Source: Staphylococcus argenteus
GTDB taxonomy: Bacteria; Bacillota; Bacilli; Staphylococcales; Staphylococcaceae
Length of the DNA stretch: 64,000 nt
NCBI RefSeq assembly: GCF_000236925.1
Contig: NC_016941.1
Location: forward strand, 620,001 to 684,000
Direction: 5' to 3'
How positions within the stretch are numbered: position 1 is the first letter of the stretch; the number at the start of each line of letters is the position of its first letter. The notes under the pieces are model-generated. The model worked only from the letters and a program-made list of their open reading frames with translations, had not been told where the DNA came from and searched no databases. Positions 1 to 9,526 of this stretch are shown here, piece by piece. A program made the translations under genes and the position numbers.

Positions 1-781
1 GATTAACCCTGCAACAAGTGAGTTAAAAGCTGAATTAGTTCAATCATTTGTTGAACGTCGTAAAGGTAAAGCTACTGAAGAACAAGCGCAAGAATTACTA
101 AATAATGTAAATTACTTCGGAACGATGTTAGTATATGCCGGTAAAGCTGATGGCTTAGTAAGTGGTGCAGCACATTCAACTGGTGATACTGTACGTCCAG
201 CTTTACAAATCATCAAAACGAAACCAGGTGTATCAAGAACATCAGGTATCTTCTTTATGATTAAAGGTGATGAACAATACATCTTTGGTGATTGTGCAAT
301 CAATCCAGAACTTGATTCACAAGGACTTGCAGAAATTGCAGTAGAAAGTGCTAAATCAGCATTAAGCTTTGGTATGGATCCAAAAGTTGCAATGTTAAGC
401 TTTTCAACAAAAGGGTCTGCTAAGTCAGACGATGTAACTAAAGTTCAAGAAGCTGTCAAATTAGCTCAACAAAAAGCGGAAGAAGAAAAATTAGATGCAA
501 TCATTGATGGTGAATTCCAATTTGATGCTGCGATTGTCCCAGGTGTTGCTGAGAAAAAAGCACCAGGTGCTAAATTACAAGGTAATGCAAATGTCTTTGT
601 ATTCCCAAGTTTAGAAGCTGGTAATATCGGATATAAAATTGCACAACGTTTAGGCGGATATGATGCAGTTGGTCCGGTATTACAAGGTTTAAATTCTCCA
701 GTAAATGACTTATCACGTGGCTGTTCAATTGAAGATGTATACAATCTATCAATTATAACAGCAGCGCAAGCTTTACAATAA
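1..781 (+). CDS. pta: Phosphate acetyltransferase, C-terminal part
   Basis: The reading frame enters from the left edge (first full codon at base 2) and gives 259 residues ending in ...AAQALQ. The family is usually about 328 residues in staphylococci, so roughly the first 70 are outside the window. The enzyme interconverts acetyl-CoA plus phosphate and acetyl phosphate plus CoA in overflow acetate metabolism. Visible family signatures include GTMLVYAGKADGLVSGAAHST near the start of the window, FMIKGDEQYIFGDCAINP, and the C-terminal NDLSRGCSIEDVYNLS block. The next gene starts only 2 bp after the stop, so the two are probably co-transcribed. No frame damage is seen. Identification is firm from the whole-length PTA_PTB pattern. 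Confidence 0.96.
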   Translation, partial: INPATSELKAELVQSFVERRKGKATEEQAQELLNNVNYFGTMLVYAGKADGLVSGAAHSTGDTVRPALQIIKTKPGVSRTSGIFFMIKGDEQYIFGDCAINPELDSQGLAEIAVESAKSALSFGMDPKVAMLSFSTKGSAKSDDVTKVQEAVKLAQQKAEEEKLDAIIDGEFQFDAAIVPGVAEKKAPGAKLQGNANVFVFPSLEAGNIGYKIAQRLGGYDAVGPVLQGLNSPVNDLSRGCSIEDVYNLSIITAAQALQ

Positions 782-783
782 CG

Positions 784-1620
784 ATGGATTTAGCAAGTAA
801 ATATTTTAATGGTGTCAATTGGCGATACATCGACCATTCTTCCGGATTAGAACCTATGCAATCTTTTGCATTTGATGATACATTTTGTGAAAGTGTAGGA
901 AAAGATTTATCGGATAATGTTGTTCGCACTTGGGTACATCAACATACAGTTATATTGGGTATTCATGATTCGAGATTGCCGTTTTTAAAAGATGGCATTG
1001 ATTATTTGACGAATGAAATTGGATATAATGCCATTGTTAGAAATTCTGGTGGCTTAGGAGTTGTCCTCGATCAAGGTGTATTAAATATTTCACTTATGTT
1101 TAAAGGGCAGACAGAGACAACTATAGATGAAGCATTTACTGTGATGTATTTATTAATTAGTAAAATGTTTGAAGATGAGAACATTGATATTGATACGATG
1201 GAAATTGAACATTCATATTGCCCAGGAAAATTCGACTTAAGTATCGATGGTAAAAAATTTGCTGGTATATCACAACGAAGAGTTAGAGGCGGTATTGCTG
1301 TACAAATTTATCTCTGTGTTGAAGGTTCAGGTTCAGAACGTGCACTGATGATGCAAACATTTTATGAACATGCTTTAAAAGGTGAAGTGACCAAATTTAA
1401 GTATCCTGAAATTGAACCATCATGTATGGCATCTTTGGAAACATTACTAAATAAAAAAATTACAGTTCAAGATGTTATGTTTTCATTACTTTATGCAATC
1501 AAAGATCTTGGCGGTTTATTAAATATGACACCTGTAACGAATGAAGAGTGGCAAAGATTTGATAAATATTTCGATAAAATGATCGATAGAAATAAAAAAA
1601 TGACAGACAATATGCAGTAG
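784..1620 (+). CDS. lipL: Octanoyl/lipoyl amidotransferase LipL
   Basis: This 278-residue protein belongs to the BPL_LplA_LipB cofactor transferase family. In Firmicutes, LipL moves octanoyl or lipoyl groups from GcvH to the E2 subunits of 2-oxoacid dehydrogenases. The sequence shows the RNSGGLGVVLDQGVLNIS substrate loop (about residues 86-103) and the SYCPGKFDLSIDGKKFAG block, whose Cys146 fits the acyl-thioester cysteine of LipL, plus KFAGISQRR downstream. Its position immediately after pta matches the S. aureus lipL locus, which separates it from lplA1, lplA2 and lipM elsewhere in the genome. The 2-bp gap to pta implies translational coupling. A strong terminator follows. Family assignment is firm; the LipL rather than LplA label rests on the cysteine and on synteny. 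Confidence 0.88.
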   Translation: MDLASKYFNGVNWRYIDHSSGLEPMQSFAFDDTFCESVGKDLSDNVVRTWVHQHTVILGIHDSRLPFLKDGIDYLTNEIGYNAIVRNSGGLGVVLDQGVLNISLMFKGQTETTIDEAFTVMYLLISKMFEDENIDIDTMEIEHSYCPGKFDLSIDGKKFAGISQRRVRGGIAVQIYLCVEGSGSERALMMQTFYEHALKGEVTKFKYPEIEPSCMASLETLLNKKITVQDVMFSLLYAIKDLGGLLNMTPVTNEEWQRFDKYFDKMIDRNKKMTDNMQ

Positions 1621-1627
1621 TCTCGAT

Positions 1628-1671
1628 AAATAACAGTCCCTTTCATATAAATGTTTGGGGCTGTTATTTTT
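1628..1671 (+). terminator. Rho-independent terminator after lipL
   Basis: Arms AAATAACAGTCCC and GGGGCTGTTATTT form a hairpin followed by a T run, 8 bp after the lipL stop. It ends the pta-lipL unit. Confidence 0.85.
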
Positions 1672-2199
1672 CATATTAAACATAAAAGAGTTAATGGAAT
1701 TAATTTTAAAATGAAACGTCATTCAATTGAAAGTAATGATATGATTGAAATGATAATATTTTAAATTAAATTTTTAACTTGTGACATTAAATGTGCTGAG
1801 AAATGGGTATAAAGAATGAATGCGAATAGTTAGGTAATCATACTATATATTGAAATGTTCTAATACTTTAGTAGTAAATCTATATATTCCAATAATTATT
1901 TGTAGTATTATAGTTAGGGTGGAAAATTATAAATTGTAGGGCTATTTTATAAAAATATAACAATCTGAGATATCACTTGATAAGATATAAACTTTGAAGT
2001 TATTGAAAGTTAGATTTATACTAATCAAGTTAAATCAATTATGAACTGAAAATAAAGTTTTATACATAGTAATAATAATGCAAGCAAAAGACTGTAAAAT
2101 ACAATAAACGCATTTGCGTAAACAACTTAGAATATGACGTCTTTTACTATTAAAAAATAATGATTCAAGTATAGGATAAATATAAAAGGTGATATTGAC
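1672..2199. other. Intergenic region upstream of mvaK1
   Basis: About 530 bp of AT-rich DNA with no convincing reading frame. It must hold the mva operon promoter, but several AT-rich -10-like boxes make a unique assignment unsafe. A small perfect palindrome, ACGCATTTGCGT, lies at about 2109-2120. The mvaK1 ribosome binding site is the AAAAGGTGAT stretch just before 2200. I see no RNA gene or repeat here. Confidence 0.4.
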
Positions 2200-3120
2200 A
2201 TGACAAGAAAAGGATATGGGGAATCGACAGGAAAGATTATTTTAATAGGGGAACATGCTGTTACGTTTGGAGAGCCGGCGATTGCAGTACCGTTTAACGC
2301 AGGCAAAATTAAAGTTTTAATAGAAGCGTTAGAGAGCGGGAACTATTCGTCTATTAAAAGTGATGTCTACGATGGTATGTTATATGATGCGCCTGAACAT
2401 CTTAAGTCTTTGGTGAACCGTTTTGTAGAATTAAATAATATTACAGAGCCACTAGCAGTGACGATTCAAACAAATTTACCACCATCACGTGGATTAGGAT
2501 CAAGTGCAGCTGTTGCGGTAGCTTTTGTTCGTGCAAGTTATGATTATTTAGGGAAATCATTAACGAAGGAAGAACTTATTGAAAAGGCTAATTGGGCAGA
2601 ACAAATTGCACATGGTAAACCGAGTGGCATCGATACACAAACGATTGTTTCTGGAAAACCTGTTTGGTTCCAAAAAGGGCATGCTGAAACATTGAAAACA
2701 TTAAGTTTAGATGGCTATATGGTTGTAATTGATACTGGTGTGAAAGGTTCAACAAGACAAGCGGTCGAAGATGTACATAAACTTTGTGAGGATCCTCAAT
2801 ACATGTCACATGTAAAACATATCGGTGATTTAGTTTTACGTGCGAGTGATGTGATTGAACATCATAACTTTGATGCGTTGGCCGATATCTTTAATGAATG
2901 TCATGCGGATTTAAAAGCGTTGACAGTAAGTCATGATAAAATAGAGCAATTAATGAAAATTGGTAAGGAAAATGGTGCCATTGCTGGAAAACTTACCGGT
3001 GCTGGTCGTGGCGGAAGTATGTTATTGCTTGCCAAAGATTTACCAACAGCGAAAAATATTGTAAAAGCTGTAGAAAAAGCTGGTGCAGCACATACATGGA
3101 TTGAGAATTTAGGAGGTTAA
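2200..3120 (+). CDS. mvaK1: Mevalonate kinase
   Basis: This 306-residue GHMP-superfamily kinase phosphorylates mevalonate at the 5-hydroxyl, the first kinase step of the mevalonate route to isopentenyl diphosphate for undecaprenol and menaquinone. The GHMP motifs are in order: KIILIGEHAVTFGEPA near residues 12-27, the ATP-binding PPSRGLGSSAAVAVA at about 94-108, and C-terminal GKLTGAGRGGSMLLL. ATG at 2200 follows an AAAAGGTGAT ribosome binding site. It leads a three-gene operon (mvaK1-mvaD-mvaK2) with gaps of 4 and 12 bp. Length and motifs are complete, and S. aureus relies on this pathway rather than the MEP route. Confidence 0.97.
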   Translation: MTRKGYGESTGKIILIGEHAVTFGEPAIAVPFNAGKIKVLIEALESGNYSSIKSDVYDGMLYDAPEHLKSLVNRFVELNNITEPLAVTIQTNLPPSRGLGSSAAVAVAFVRASYDYLGKSLTKEELIEKANWAEQIAHGKPSGIDTQTIVSGKPVWFQKGHAETLKTLSLDGYMVVIDTGVKGSTRQAVEDVHKLCEDPQYMSHVKHIGDLVLRASDVIEHHNFDALADIFNECHADLKALTVSHDKIEQLMKIGKENGAIAGKLTGAGRGGSMLLLAKDLPTAKNIVKAVEKAGAAHTWIENLGG

Positions 3121-3124
3121 TGCG

Positions 3125-4108
3125 TTGATCAAAAGTGGCAAAGCACGTGCACATACGAATATTGCACTTATTAAATATTGGGGTAAAAAGGATGAAGCAC
3201 TTATCATTCCAATGAATAATAGTATATCTGTTACATTAGAAAAATTTTATACTGAAACGAAAGTCACTTTTAACGATCAGTTAACACAGGATCAATTTTG
3301 GTTGAATGGCGAAAAGATTAGTGGCAAAGAATTAGAGAAAATTTCAAAGTATATGGATATTGTCAGAGAACGAGCGGGCATTGAGTGCTATGCCAAAATT
3401 GAAAGTGAAAACTTTGTACCAACTGCTGCAGGGTTGGCTTCATCAGCAAGCGCATATGCAGCTTTAGCAGCTGCTTGTAATAAAGCACTATACATGCAGC
3501 TGTCAGATAAGGATTTATCGAGATTGGCGCGAATCGGTTCGGGTTCTGCGTCGCGTAGTATTTATGGTGGATTTGCAGAATGGGAAAAAGGGTATAGTGA
3601 TGAGACGTCATATGCCGTTCCACTTGAATCGAATCATTTCGAAGATGAGCTTGCTATGATATTTGTTGTGATTAATCAACAATCTAAAAAAGTACCAAGT
3701 CGTTATGGAATGTCGTTGACACGAAACACATCAAGGTTTTATCAATACTGGTTAGATCATATTGATGAAGACTTGGTTGAAGCAAAAGCAGCGATACAAG
3801 ACAAGGATTTTAAACGCCTTGGTGAAGTAATTGAAGAAAATGGTTTGCGTATGCATGCCACGAATCTGGGATCAACACCGCCGTTCACATACCTTGTGCA
3901 AGAAAGTTATGATGTCATGGCGCTTGTTCACGAATGCCGAGAAGCGGGGTATCCGTGTTATTTTACGATGGATGCGGGTCCTAATGTGAAAATACTTGTA
4001 GAAAAGAAAAACAAGCAACAGATTATAAATAAATTATTAACACAGTTTGATATTAACCAAATTATTGATAGTGACATTATTGCCACAGGAATTGAAATAA
4101 TTGAGTAA
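3125..4108 (+). CDS. mvaD: Diphosphomevalonate decarboxylase
   Basis: This 327-residue enzyme carries out ATP-dependent decarboxylation of 5-diphosphomevalonate to isopentenyl diphosphate. It has the family opening RAHTNIALIKYWGKKDEAL, the phosphate loop AAGLASSASAYAALAAA, GSGSASRSIYGGFAEW, and the catalytic-aspartate block FTMDAGPNVKIL near residue 280. Translation starts at a TTG (3125) placed 8 bp after AGGAGG; the ATG at 3120 is out of frame, so the TTG start is well supported. It sits 4 bp after mvaK1 and 12 bp before mvaK2, although it acts last of the three. No defects are visible. Confidence 0.97.
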   Translation: MIKSGKARAHTNIALIKYWGKKDEALIIPMNNSISVTLEKFYTETKVTFNDQLTQDQFWLNGEKISGKELEKISKYMDIVRERAGIECYAKIESENFVPTAAGLASSASAYAALAAACNKALYMQLSDKDLSRLARIGSGSASRSIYGGFAEWEKGYSDETSYAVPLESNHFEDELAMIFVVINQQSKKVPSRYGMSLTRNTSRFYQYWLDHIDEDLVEAKAAIQDKDFKRLGEVIEENGLRMHATNLGSTPPFTYLVQESYDVMALVHECREAGYPCYFTMDAGPNVKILVEKKNKQQIINKLLTQFDINQIIDSDIIATGIEIIE

Positions 4109-4120
4109 GGAAGAGATAAC

Positions 4121-5197
4121 ATGATTCAGGTCAAAGCACCCGGAAAACTTTATATTGCTGGAGAATATGCTGTAACAGAACCAGGATATAAATCTGTACT
4201 TATTGCGTTAGATCGCTTTGTAACTGCTACTATTGAGGAAGCAGATCAATACAAAGGTACCATTCATTCTAAAGCATTACATCATAACCCAGTAACATTT
4301 AGTAGAGATGAAGATAGCATTGTCATCTCAGATCCACATGCTGCAAAACAATTAAATTATGTGGTTACAGCTATTGAAATATTTGAACAGTACGCTAAAA
4401 GTTGCAATATTGCAATGAAGCATTTTCATCTGACTATTGATAGTAATTTAGATGATTCAAATGGCCATAAATATGGATTAGGTTCAAGTGCAGCAGTACT
4501 TGTTTCAGTTATAAAAGTATTAAATGAATTTTATGATATGAAGTTATCTAATTTATATATTTATAAACTGGCAGTGATTGCAAATATGAAGTTACAAAGT
4601 TTAAGTTCATGCGGAGATATTGCTGTGAGTGTATATAGTGGATGGTTAGCATATAGTACTTTTGACCATGAATGGGTTAAACATCAAATTGAAGATACAA
4701 CTGTGGAAGAAGTTTTAATCAAAAACTGGCCTGGATTACACATCGAACCATTACAAGCTCCTGAAAATATGGAAGTACTTATCGGTTGGACTGGCTCACC
4801 GGCGTCATCACCACACTTTGTTAGTGAAGTGAAACGTTTAAAATCAGATCCTTCATTTTACGGAGACTTCTTAGAAGATTCACATCGTTGTGTTGAAAAG
4901 CTTATTCATGCTTTTAAAACAAATAACATTAAAGGTGTGCAAAAGATGGTACGCCAGAATCGTACTATTATTCAACGTATGGATAAAGAAGCTACAGTTG
5001 ATATTGAAACTGAAAAGCTAAAATATTTATGTGATATCGCTGAAAAGTATCACGGCGCATCTAAAACATCAGGCGCTGGTGGTGGAGACTGTGGTATTAC
5101 AATTATTGATAAAGATGTAGATAAAGAAAAAATATATGACGAATGGACAAAACATGGTATTAAGCCTTTAAAATTTAATATTTATCATGGGCAATAA
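4121..5197 (+). CDS. mvaK2: Phosphomevalonate kinase
   Basis: This 358-residue GHMP kinase converts phosphomevalonate to diphosphomevalonate, the substrate of MvaD. The motifs are VKAPGKLYIAGEYAVTEPG at the N-terminus, YGLGSSAAVLVS near residue 120, and KTSGAGGGDCGI near residue 315. An AGGAAGAGATAAC ribosome binding region precedes the ATG. It is the last gene of the mevalonate operon and is followed by a hairpin terminator. Length and motif order are normal for staphylococci. Confidence 0.97.
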   Translation: MIQVKAPGKLYIAGEYAVTEPGYKSVLIALDRFVTATIEEADQYKGTIHSKALHHNPVTFSRDEDSIVISDPHAAKQLNYVVTAIEIFEQYAKSCNIAMKHFHLTIDSNLDDSNGHKYGLGSSAAVLVSVIKVLNEFYDMKLSNLYIYKLAVIANMKLQSLSSCGDIAVSVYSGWLAYSTFDHEWVKHQIEDTTVEEVLIKNWPGLHIEPLQAPENMEVLIGWTGSPASSPHFVSEVKRLKSDPSFYGDFLEDSHRCVEKLIHAFKTNNIKGVQKMVRQNRTIIQRMDKEATVDIETEKLKYLCDIAEKYHGASKTSGAGGGDCGITIIDKDVDKEKIYDEWTKHGIKPLKFNIYHGQ

Positions 5198-5207
5198 ATG
5201 AATTGAT

Positions 5208-5256
5208 AGGGGAGCAATCATCTAATTTAATTAGAAGATAAATGCTCCATTTTTTA
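5208..5256 (+). terminator. Terminator of the mva operon
   Basis: GGAGCA (5211) pairs with TGCTCC (5243), with an inner ATCTAATT/AATTAGAAGAT stem, and a T tract follows. Confidence 0.8.
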
Positions 5257-5355
5257 TTGTCAGCCGTGTTACGTATCTTGAAAAAAATATTAAAAAGAGT
5301 AAAATAGATAGAGTTAACGAAAAAATTAATGAAATCAACGATATAGATATGATAA

Positions 5356-5714
<359 letters not shown>

Positions 5715-5715
<1 letters not shown>

Positions 5716-5760
5716 AACCTGATGGCAGCATTTCATTCTATGCGTGCCAACAGGTTTTTA
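5715..5760. terminator. Terminator between convergent genes
   Basis: AAACCTGATGGCA pairs with TGCCAACAGGTTT, with a T run on the plus side and an A run on the other. It can serve both the DUF1450 gene and merA coming from the right. Confidence 0.8.
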
Positions 5761-5768
5761 TGTTTTAT

Positions 5769-7091
5769 CTAGAAATTAAATAAATCATTAAATGATTCAG
5801 CCATCGTAGGATGCGTATAAATATTATCTCGTAATACGGTATATGGAATATTTTGATCAATTGCAAGTTTAATTATATTAATTAATTCTTCAGATTGTTT
5901 ACCATATAATGTAGCACCTAAAATCATGTTATTTTCATTGTTAATGACAACTTTAAATAAACCTCTTGGATCATTGTTGATTTTGTGACGAGGTATAGCA
6001 CTTACTAAAAGTTGATGTTCAGTGTAATCATAATGTTGAGCGGCAGCTTCTTTACTAGTTAATCCAACACGTGATAATGGTGGATCTATAAATACTGTAT
6101 AAGGCACGCTGCCTCTATTGTCAGTCGTACGTGACTGATTACCATATAACGCTGATTTGATAATACGAAAATCATCTAATGAAATATACGTAAATTGCAG
6201 TCCGCCTTTAACATCACCCGCAGCATAAATATGCGGCACAGTTGTTTGAAGATGAGCATTGACTTTAATTTCGCCTCTGTCGCCTAATTCGATATCAGTA
6301 TTTTCTAAAGCTAAATCTGTATTTGGTTTGCGACCGATAGCCAAAAGTACTGCATCAGCCTCAAAGTTACCAACGTTAGTATGGACTGTTGTATGATGAT
6401 CGTCAGATGACAATTCAGTCGTTTCAACTTTTGTATGCAATGAAATGCCCTTATTTTCTAAGTCAGTAATAGCATGTTCAACGACATCTTGATCTTCGCG
6501 TGGCATATATGATTCACCGCGTTCCAATACAGTAACCTTACTACCTAAATTCGCAAACATTGAAGCAAATTCTAAGGCGATATAACCGCCACCTACAATA
6601 ACGAGGTGCTTAGGCTGATAGCTAATGTTTAATAAACCTGTAGAATCAAAGACATGTTTAGCTTGATTAAGTCCTTTAATATTAGGAATGATAGATGTAG
6701 CACCTGTATTAATTATGATATGAGGTGCAGTAATACTATCGGCGATATCGCCATGCTGATCTAATAAATTCACTTCAGTATTAGATTTAAACTGCGCTTT
6801 AAAATCCAGTACATCAATGTTGCTATCGTCTGCTAATAAGTGGTAATTTTTATTGTTTAGCGCATTGACAACATCGTTTTTACGGTTATAACTTGCTTCA
6901 AAAGATTTGCCTTCTAACCCATCATGTACAAGTGTCTTCGAAGCAATACATCCTACGTTTATACAAGTGCCTCCGTACATTTTCGAAGATTGTTCGATAA
7001 CTGCGACATGTTGACCTGTTGATGCAGCGTATTTCGCTAAAGTTTTACCGGCTTTCCCGAATCCAATTACAATTAAATCATATGTTTTCAT
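5769..7091 (-). CDS. merA: Flavoprotein disulfide reductase MerA (HOSCN reductase type)
   Basis: This is a 440-residue class I pyridine nucleotide-disulfide oxidoreductase. The start is the ATG at 7091, which has GGAGG upstream; an extended frame of 12 more codons lacks a ribosome binding site. An N-terminal FAD fold (DLIVIGFGKAGKTLAKYAA) is followed by the redox-active pair GGTCINVGC with Cys43 and Cys48, an NAD(P)H fold (LVIVGGGYIALEFASMFANLGSKV), FAD motif IYAAGDVKGG, and a C-terminal dimerisation domain. No N-terminal metal-binding domain or C-terminal vicinal cysteines of true mercuric reductases are present. In S. aureus this gene protects against hypochlorous and hypothiocyanous acid. 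It overlaps hypR by 14 bp, so the two are translationally coupled. Confidence 0.92.
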   Translation of the reverse strand: MKTYDLIVIGFGKAGKTLAKYAASTGQHVAVIEQSSKMYGGTCINVGCIASKTLVHDGLEGKSFEASYNRKNDVVNALNNKNYHLLADDSNIDVLDFKAQFKSNTEVNLLDQHGDIADSITAPHIIINTGATSIIPNIKGLNQAKHVFDSTGLLNISYQPKHLVIVGGGYIALEFASMFANLGSKVTVLERGESYMPREDQDVVEHAITDLENKGISLHTKVETTELSSDDHHTTVHTNVGNFEADAVLLAIGRKPNTDLALENTDIELGDRGEIKVNAHLQTTVPHIYAAGDVKGGLQFTYISLDDFRIIKSALYGNQSRTTDNRGSVPYTVFIDPPLSRVGLTSKEAAAQHYDYTEHQLLVSAIPRHKINNDPRGLFKVVINNENNMILGATLYGKQSEELINIIKLAIDQNIPYTVLRDNIYTHPTMAESFNDLFNF

Positions 7092-7518
7092 TACATAATT
7101 CCTCCTTTTGAATGTCTTCAATGACATCTTTGATTGTTTTTCCTTTATAAAAATTAATAATGATATTCTGTTCGTCTAGTTGATAATGTGACATGGTAGT
7201 TGCAATATTACGAGCAATTTGACAATGACTTCCTTCGTCGCCAGTAAATAGTCGCGTCTTATTTTCTTTTTCTAAGACAAAATGTTTATATAATGTTGCT
7301 AAAGAGACATCAGCACTTTGATCATTTGCTAAATAACCGCCATCTTTGCCTCTTATTGTGTCAATCATTTTTAAATCGACAAGTTGTCTTGTTACACGTC
7401 GTAATTGCACCGGATTTAAACAAGTTAATTCTGCTAATGAACTACTATTGAATTTTTCTGAATGATGCTTAGTTAAAAAAGCTAATACATGCACGGCAAT
7501 GTTAAATTCCAAGTTCAA
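7078..7518 (-). CDS. hypR: Rrf2-family redox sensor and repressor HypR
   Basis: This 146-residue Rrf2-family winged-helix protein has an N-terminal helix-turn-helix (SSSLAELTCLNPVQLRRVTRQL) followed by the wing RGKDGGYLA. Cysteines fall at residues 33, 99 and 142, the three positions described for S. aureus HypR, in which Cys33 and Cys99 form an intersubunit disulfide under hypochlorite stress. It does not carry the three-cysteine Fe-S cluster spacing of IscR or NsrR. The last 14 bp overlap merA, its co-transcribed target. A palindromic operator covers its own promoter, fitting autoregulation. Confidence 0.93.
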   Translation of the reverse strand: MNLEFNIAVHVLAFLTKHHSEKFNSSSLAELTCLNPVQLRRVTRQLVDLKMIDTIRGKDGGYLANDQSADVSLATLYKHFVLEKENKTRLFTGDEGSHCQIARNIATTMSHYQLDEQNIIINFYKGKTIKDVIEDIQKEELCNENI

Positions 7519-7532
7519 TGTTTCTCACCTCG

Positions 7533-7559
7533 TAATTGTAACTTTATTAGTTACAATTA
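7533..7559 (-). promoter_or_regulatory. HypR operator
   Basis: The perfect inverted repeat TAATTGTAACT-N5-AGTTACAATTA lies 15 bp upstream of the hypR start and overlaps the candidate -10 box. HypR is reported to bind a long 12-3-12 type inverted repeat, and this fits closely. Confidence 0.85.
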
Positions 7560-7584
7560 AAAGTCATTTTGCTCAATGTGTCAA
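7556..7584 (-). promoter_or_regulatory. hypR-merA promoter
   Basis: On the minus strand a consensus -35 TTGACA (7584-7579) is followed after 17 bp by TTTAAT (7561-7556). The HypR palindrome begins inside the -10 box, which is a steric-repression layout. Confidence 0.7.
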
Positions 7585-8119
7585 TACTTATGACTATTTT
7601 TGTAGAAAATGTAATGAATCAGATGTGATTTTAGAATGGTTTGAAATGACAGAATGTTGATTTAAGTGTTAGAGAGATATAAAGGATGCTCGTTTCAAAA
7701 TTGGTGAAAGTAAAGGTTTAAATCGTTTTGTTATGTGTAATTGTTTTGATTGACTTTTGATTTTTGAAGTTTACAAATACGTCATTATGAAGAATGATTA
7801 AAGTTATTGAATACTTATTTAAATCGTAAATATATTTCAAGGTATTAATATATATTAGGTTAAGGATGTTGTCACAATAAAATTAAAATATTGAAAGATA
7901 ATTTTTATTGATTAATTGCGAATATACAAAGACACCATTATATCCATATGCTAAAATAAGAAAAAAGGCGACATGTTATCTCAATTTACCTGCATCTAGA
8001 CTCCTTTACATAAGAAATAATCATCGCCGAGTTTTAAAATTTTACAATTTTTTAGATGTAAAAAGCATTTGATTTTAAATAGTTTGAAAATCACATATTT
8101 TTGGAAAAGGAGCATGCCG
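7585..8119. other. Intergenic region upstream of tspA
   Basis: About 530 bp of AT-rich DNA separates the divergent hypR and tspA genes. I see no intact gene or clear repeat. A short open stretch around 7670-7750 encodes about 25 plausible codons without a start and may be a gene remnant, but support is weak. The tspA promoter must be here but cannot be assigned with confidence. Confidence 0.35.
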
Positions 8120-9526
8120 ATGAGTATTGACATGTATTTAGACAGATCTCGAAACCAAGCTTCAAGTGTTGGTAATTTGAGTCAATCAATGAATTCAAAT
8201 TATGATGCGTTGGAAAAAGCGATTACTCAATTTATCAATGATGATGCACTTAAAGGTAAAGCATATACGTCAGCTAAGCAATTTTTCAGTACGGTGTTAA
8301 TTCCATTATCAACAAGTATGAAAACATTGAGTGATTTAACGAAGCAAGCTTGCGATAATTTCGTGTCACGTTATACGAGTGAGGTTGATAGCATATCTTT
8401 AAAAGAATCAGAGCTTGAAGAAGATATCAGATCATTAAGTCAACAAATTACGCAATATGAAAATTTAAATAACAATTTGAAAAAGCATGCTTCCGATAAT
8501 CAGCAAGCCATTTCATCGAACCAACAAATAATACAAACACTGGGTCAACAAAAACATGAATTAGAAGAGAAGCTACGCAAATTGCGTGAGTTTAATCAAA
8601 AATCACCAGAAATATTTAAAGAAGTTGAAGAATTTCAAAAAATTGTACAACAAGGACTTACCCAAGCACAAAATTTTTGGAACTTTTCAACAAATCAATT
8701 TAATATTCCTTCAGGTAAAGAACTTGATTGGGCCAAAGCAAGTCATGAAAAATATTTGAAAGTTGCTATGGGGAAAATTGAACATAAAGCAGAGAAAGAA
8801 ACTTTAAATAAAGCAGACTTTGCTGTTATAAAGGCATATGCCAAAGAGCATCCAGAAGACGATATCCCGAAAAGTATAATGAAATATATAAATGACAATA
8901 AAGATAGTATTAAACGAGATATAGGATTAGATATCACGTCAACACTTTTAGAGCAAGGCGGTATAAATGCAAGTAAATTCGGTGTATTTATCAATACAGC
9001 AGGTGGAGTGAAAGGCCCAGCTGGTCCAAATTCATTTGTAGAAGTCAAACGTACATCAGGTAATGTGTTTATAGAAAATGGTAGTAAATTTGCAAAAGGC
9101 GGAAAATATCTAGGTAAAGGTGTTGCAGGTGTAGGATTTGGTATAGGTATGTATGATGATATGGCAAACGATGATAAAACATTTGGTGAGGCGTTGTCGC
9201 ATAATGGTATGACGCTTGCTTTAAGTACTGGAGCTGGGATTATGATGTCTGCTGGTATAACTGCGCTAGTCAGCAATCCAGTAGGATGGGCTGTATTAGG
9301 AGGCTTTGCTGTAGCAACAGGTGTTTCAATTGGGCTCGGTTGGGCATATGAAAATAATAAATGGGGAATAAAAGATAAAGCAGACTGGGTAGGACATAAA
9401 ATAGATGGCGGTATCGATGGTGTTAAAAAATCTACAGAAAAAGCCGTAGATAGTGTTGGGAATGTTGTTGGTGAAGCTACAAAAAGTATTTCTAATCAAA
9501 TAAACCCTATGAAATGGAGCTGGTAA
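8120..9526 (+). CDS. tspA: TspA-type type VII secreted membrane-depolarising toxin
   Basis: The product has 468 residues from the ATG at 8120, which is 7 bp after AAGGAG; the ATG at 8114 is too close and the more upstream start lacks a ribosome binding site. The helical N-terminus (residues 1-220) carries an LxG motif (LKGKAY, about residue 42) and long coiled coils, the hallmark of LXG substrates of the type VII system. The C-terminal third is rich in Gly-x-x-x-Gly spacing (GKGVAGVGFGIGMYDD, STGAGIMMSAGITALVSNP), a glycine-zipper membrane segment that in TspA forms pores and depolarises target membranes. DUF443 immunity genes follow with no gap. The secretion apparatus is not in this window. 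Confidence 0.9.
   Translation: MSIDMYLDRSRNQASSVGNLSQSMNSNYDALEKAITQFINDDALKGKAYTSAKQFFSTVLIPLSTSMKTLSDLTKQACDNFVSRYTSEVDSISLKESELEEDIRSLSQQITQYENLNNNLKKHASDNQQAISSNQQIIQTLGQQKHELEEKLRKLREFNQKSPEIFKEVEEFQKIVQQGLTQAQNFWNFSTNQFNIPSGKELDWAKASHEKYLKVAMGKIEHKAEKETLNKADFAVIKAYAKEHPEDDIPKSIMKYINDNKDSIKRDIGLDITSTLLEQGGINASKFGVFINTAGGVKGPAGPNSFVEVKRTSGNVFIENGSKFAKGGKYLGKGVAGVGFGIGMYDDMANDDKTFGEALSHNGMTLALSTGAGIMMSAGITALVSNPVGWAVLGGFAVATGVSIGLGWAYENNKWGIKDKADWVGHKIDGGIDGVKKSTEKAVDSVGNVVGEATKSISNQINPMKWSW

Noticed and set aside
5769..7091. True mercuric reductase
   Set aside because: The N-terminal heavy-metal domain and C-terminal cysteine pair are absent, no mer genes are linked, and the coupled HypR regulator points to hypohalous acid defence.
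8743..9276. Long open frame antisense to tspA
   Set aside because: It is an artefact of the glycine- and alanine-rich toxin sequence; there is no ribosome binding site and the composition is unnatural.
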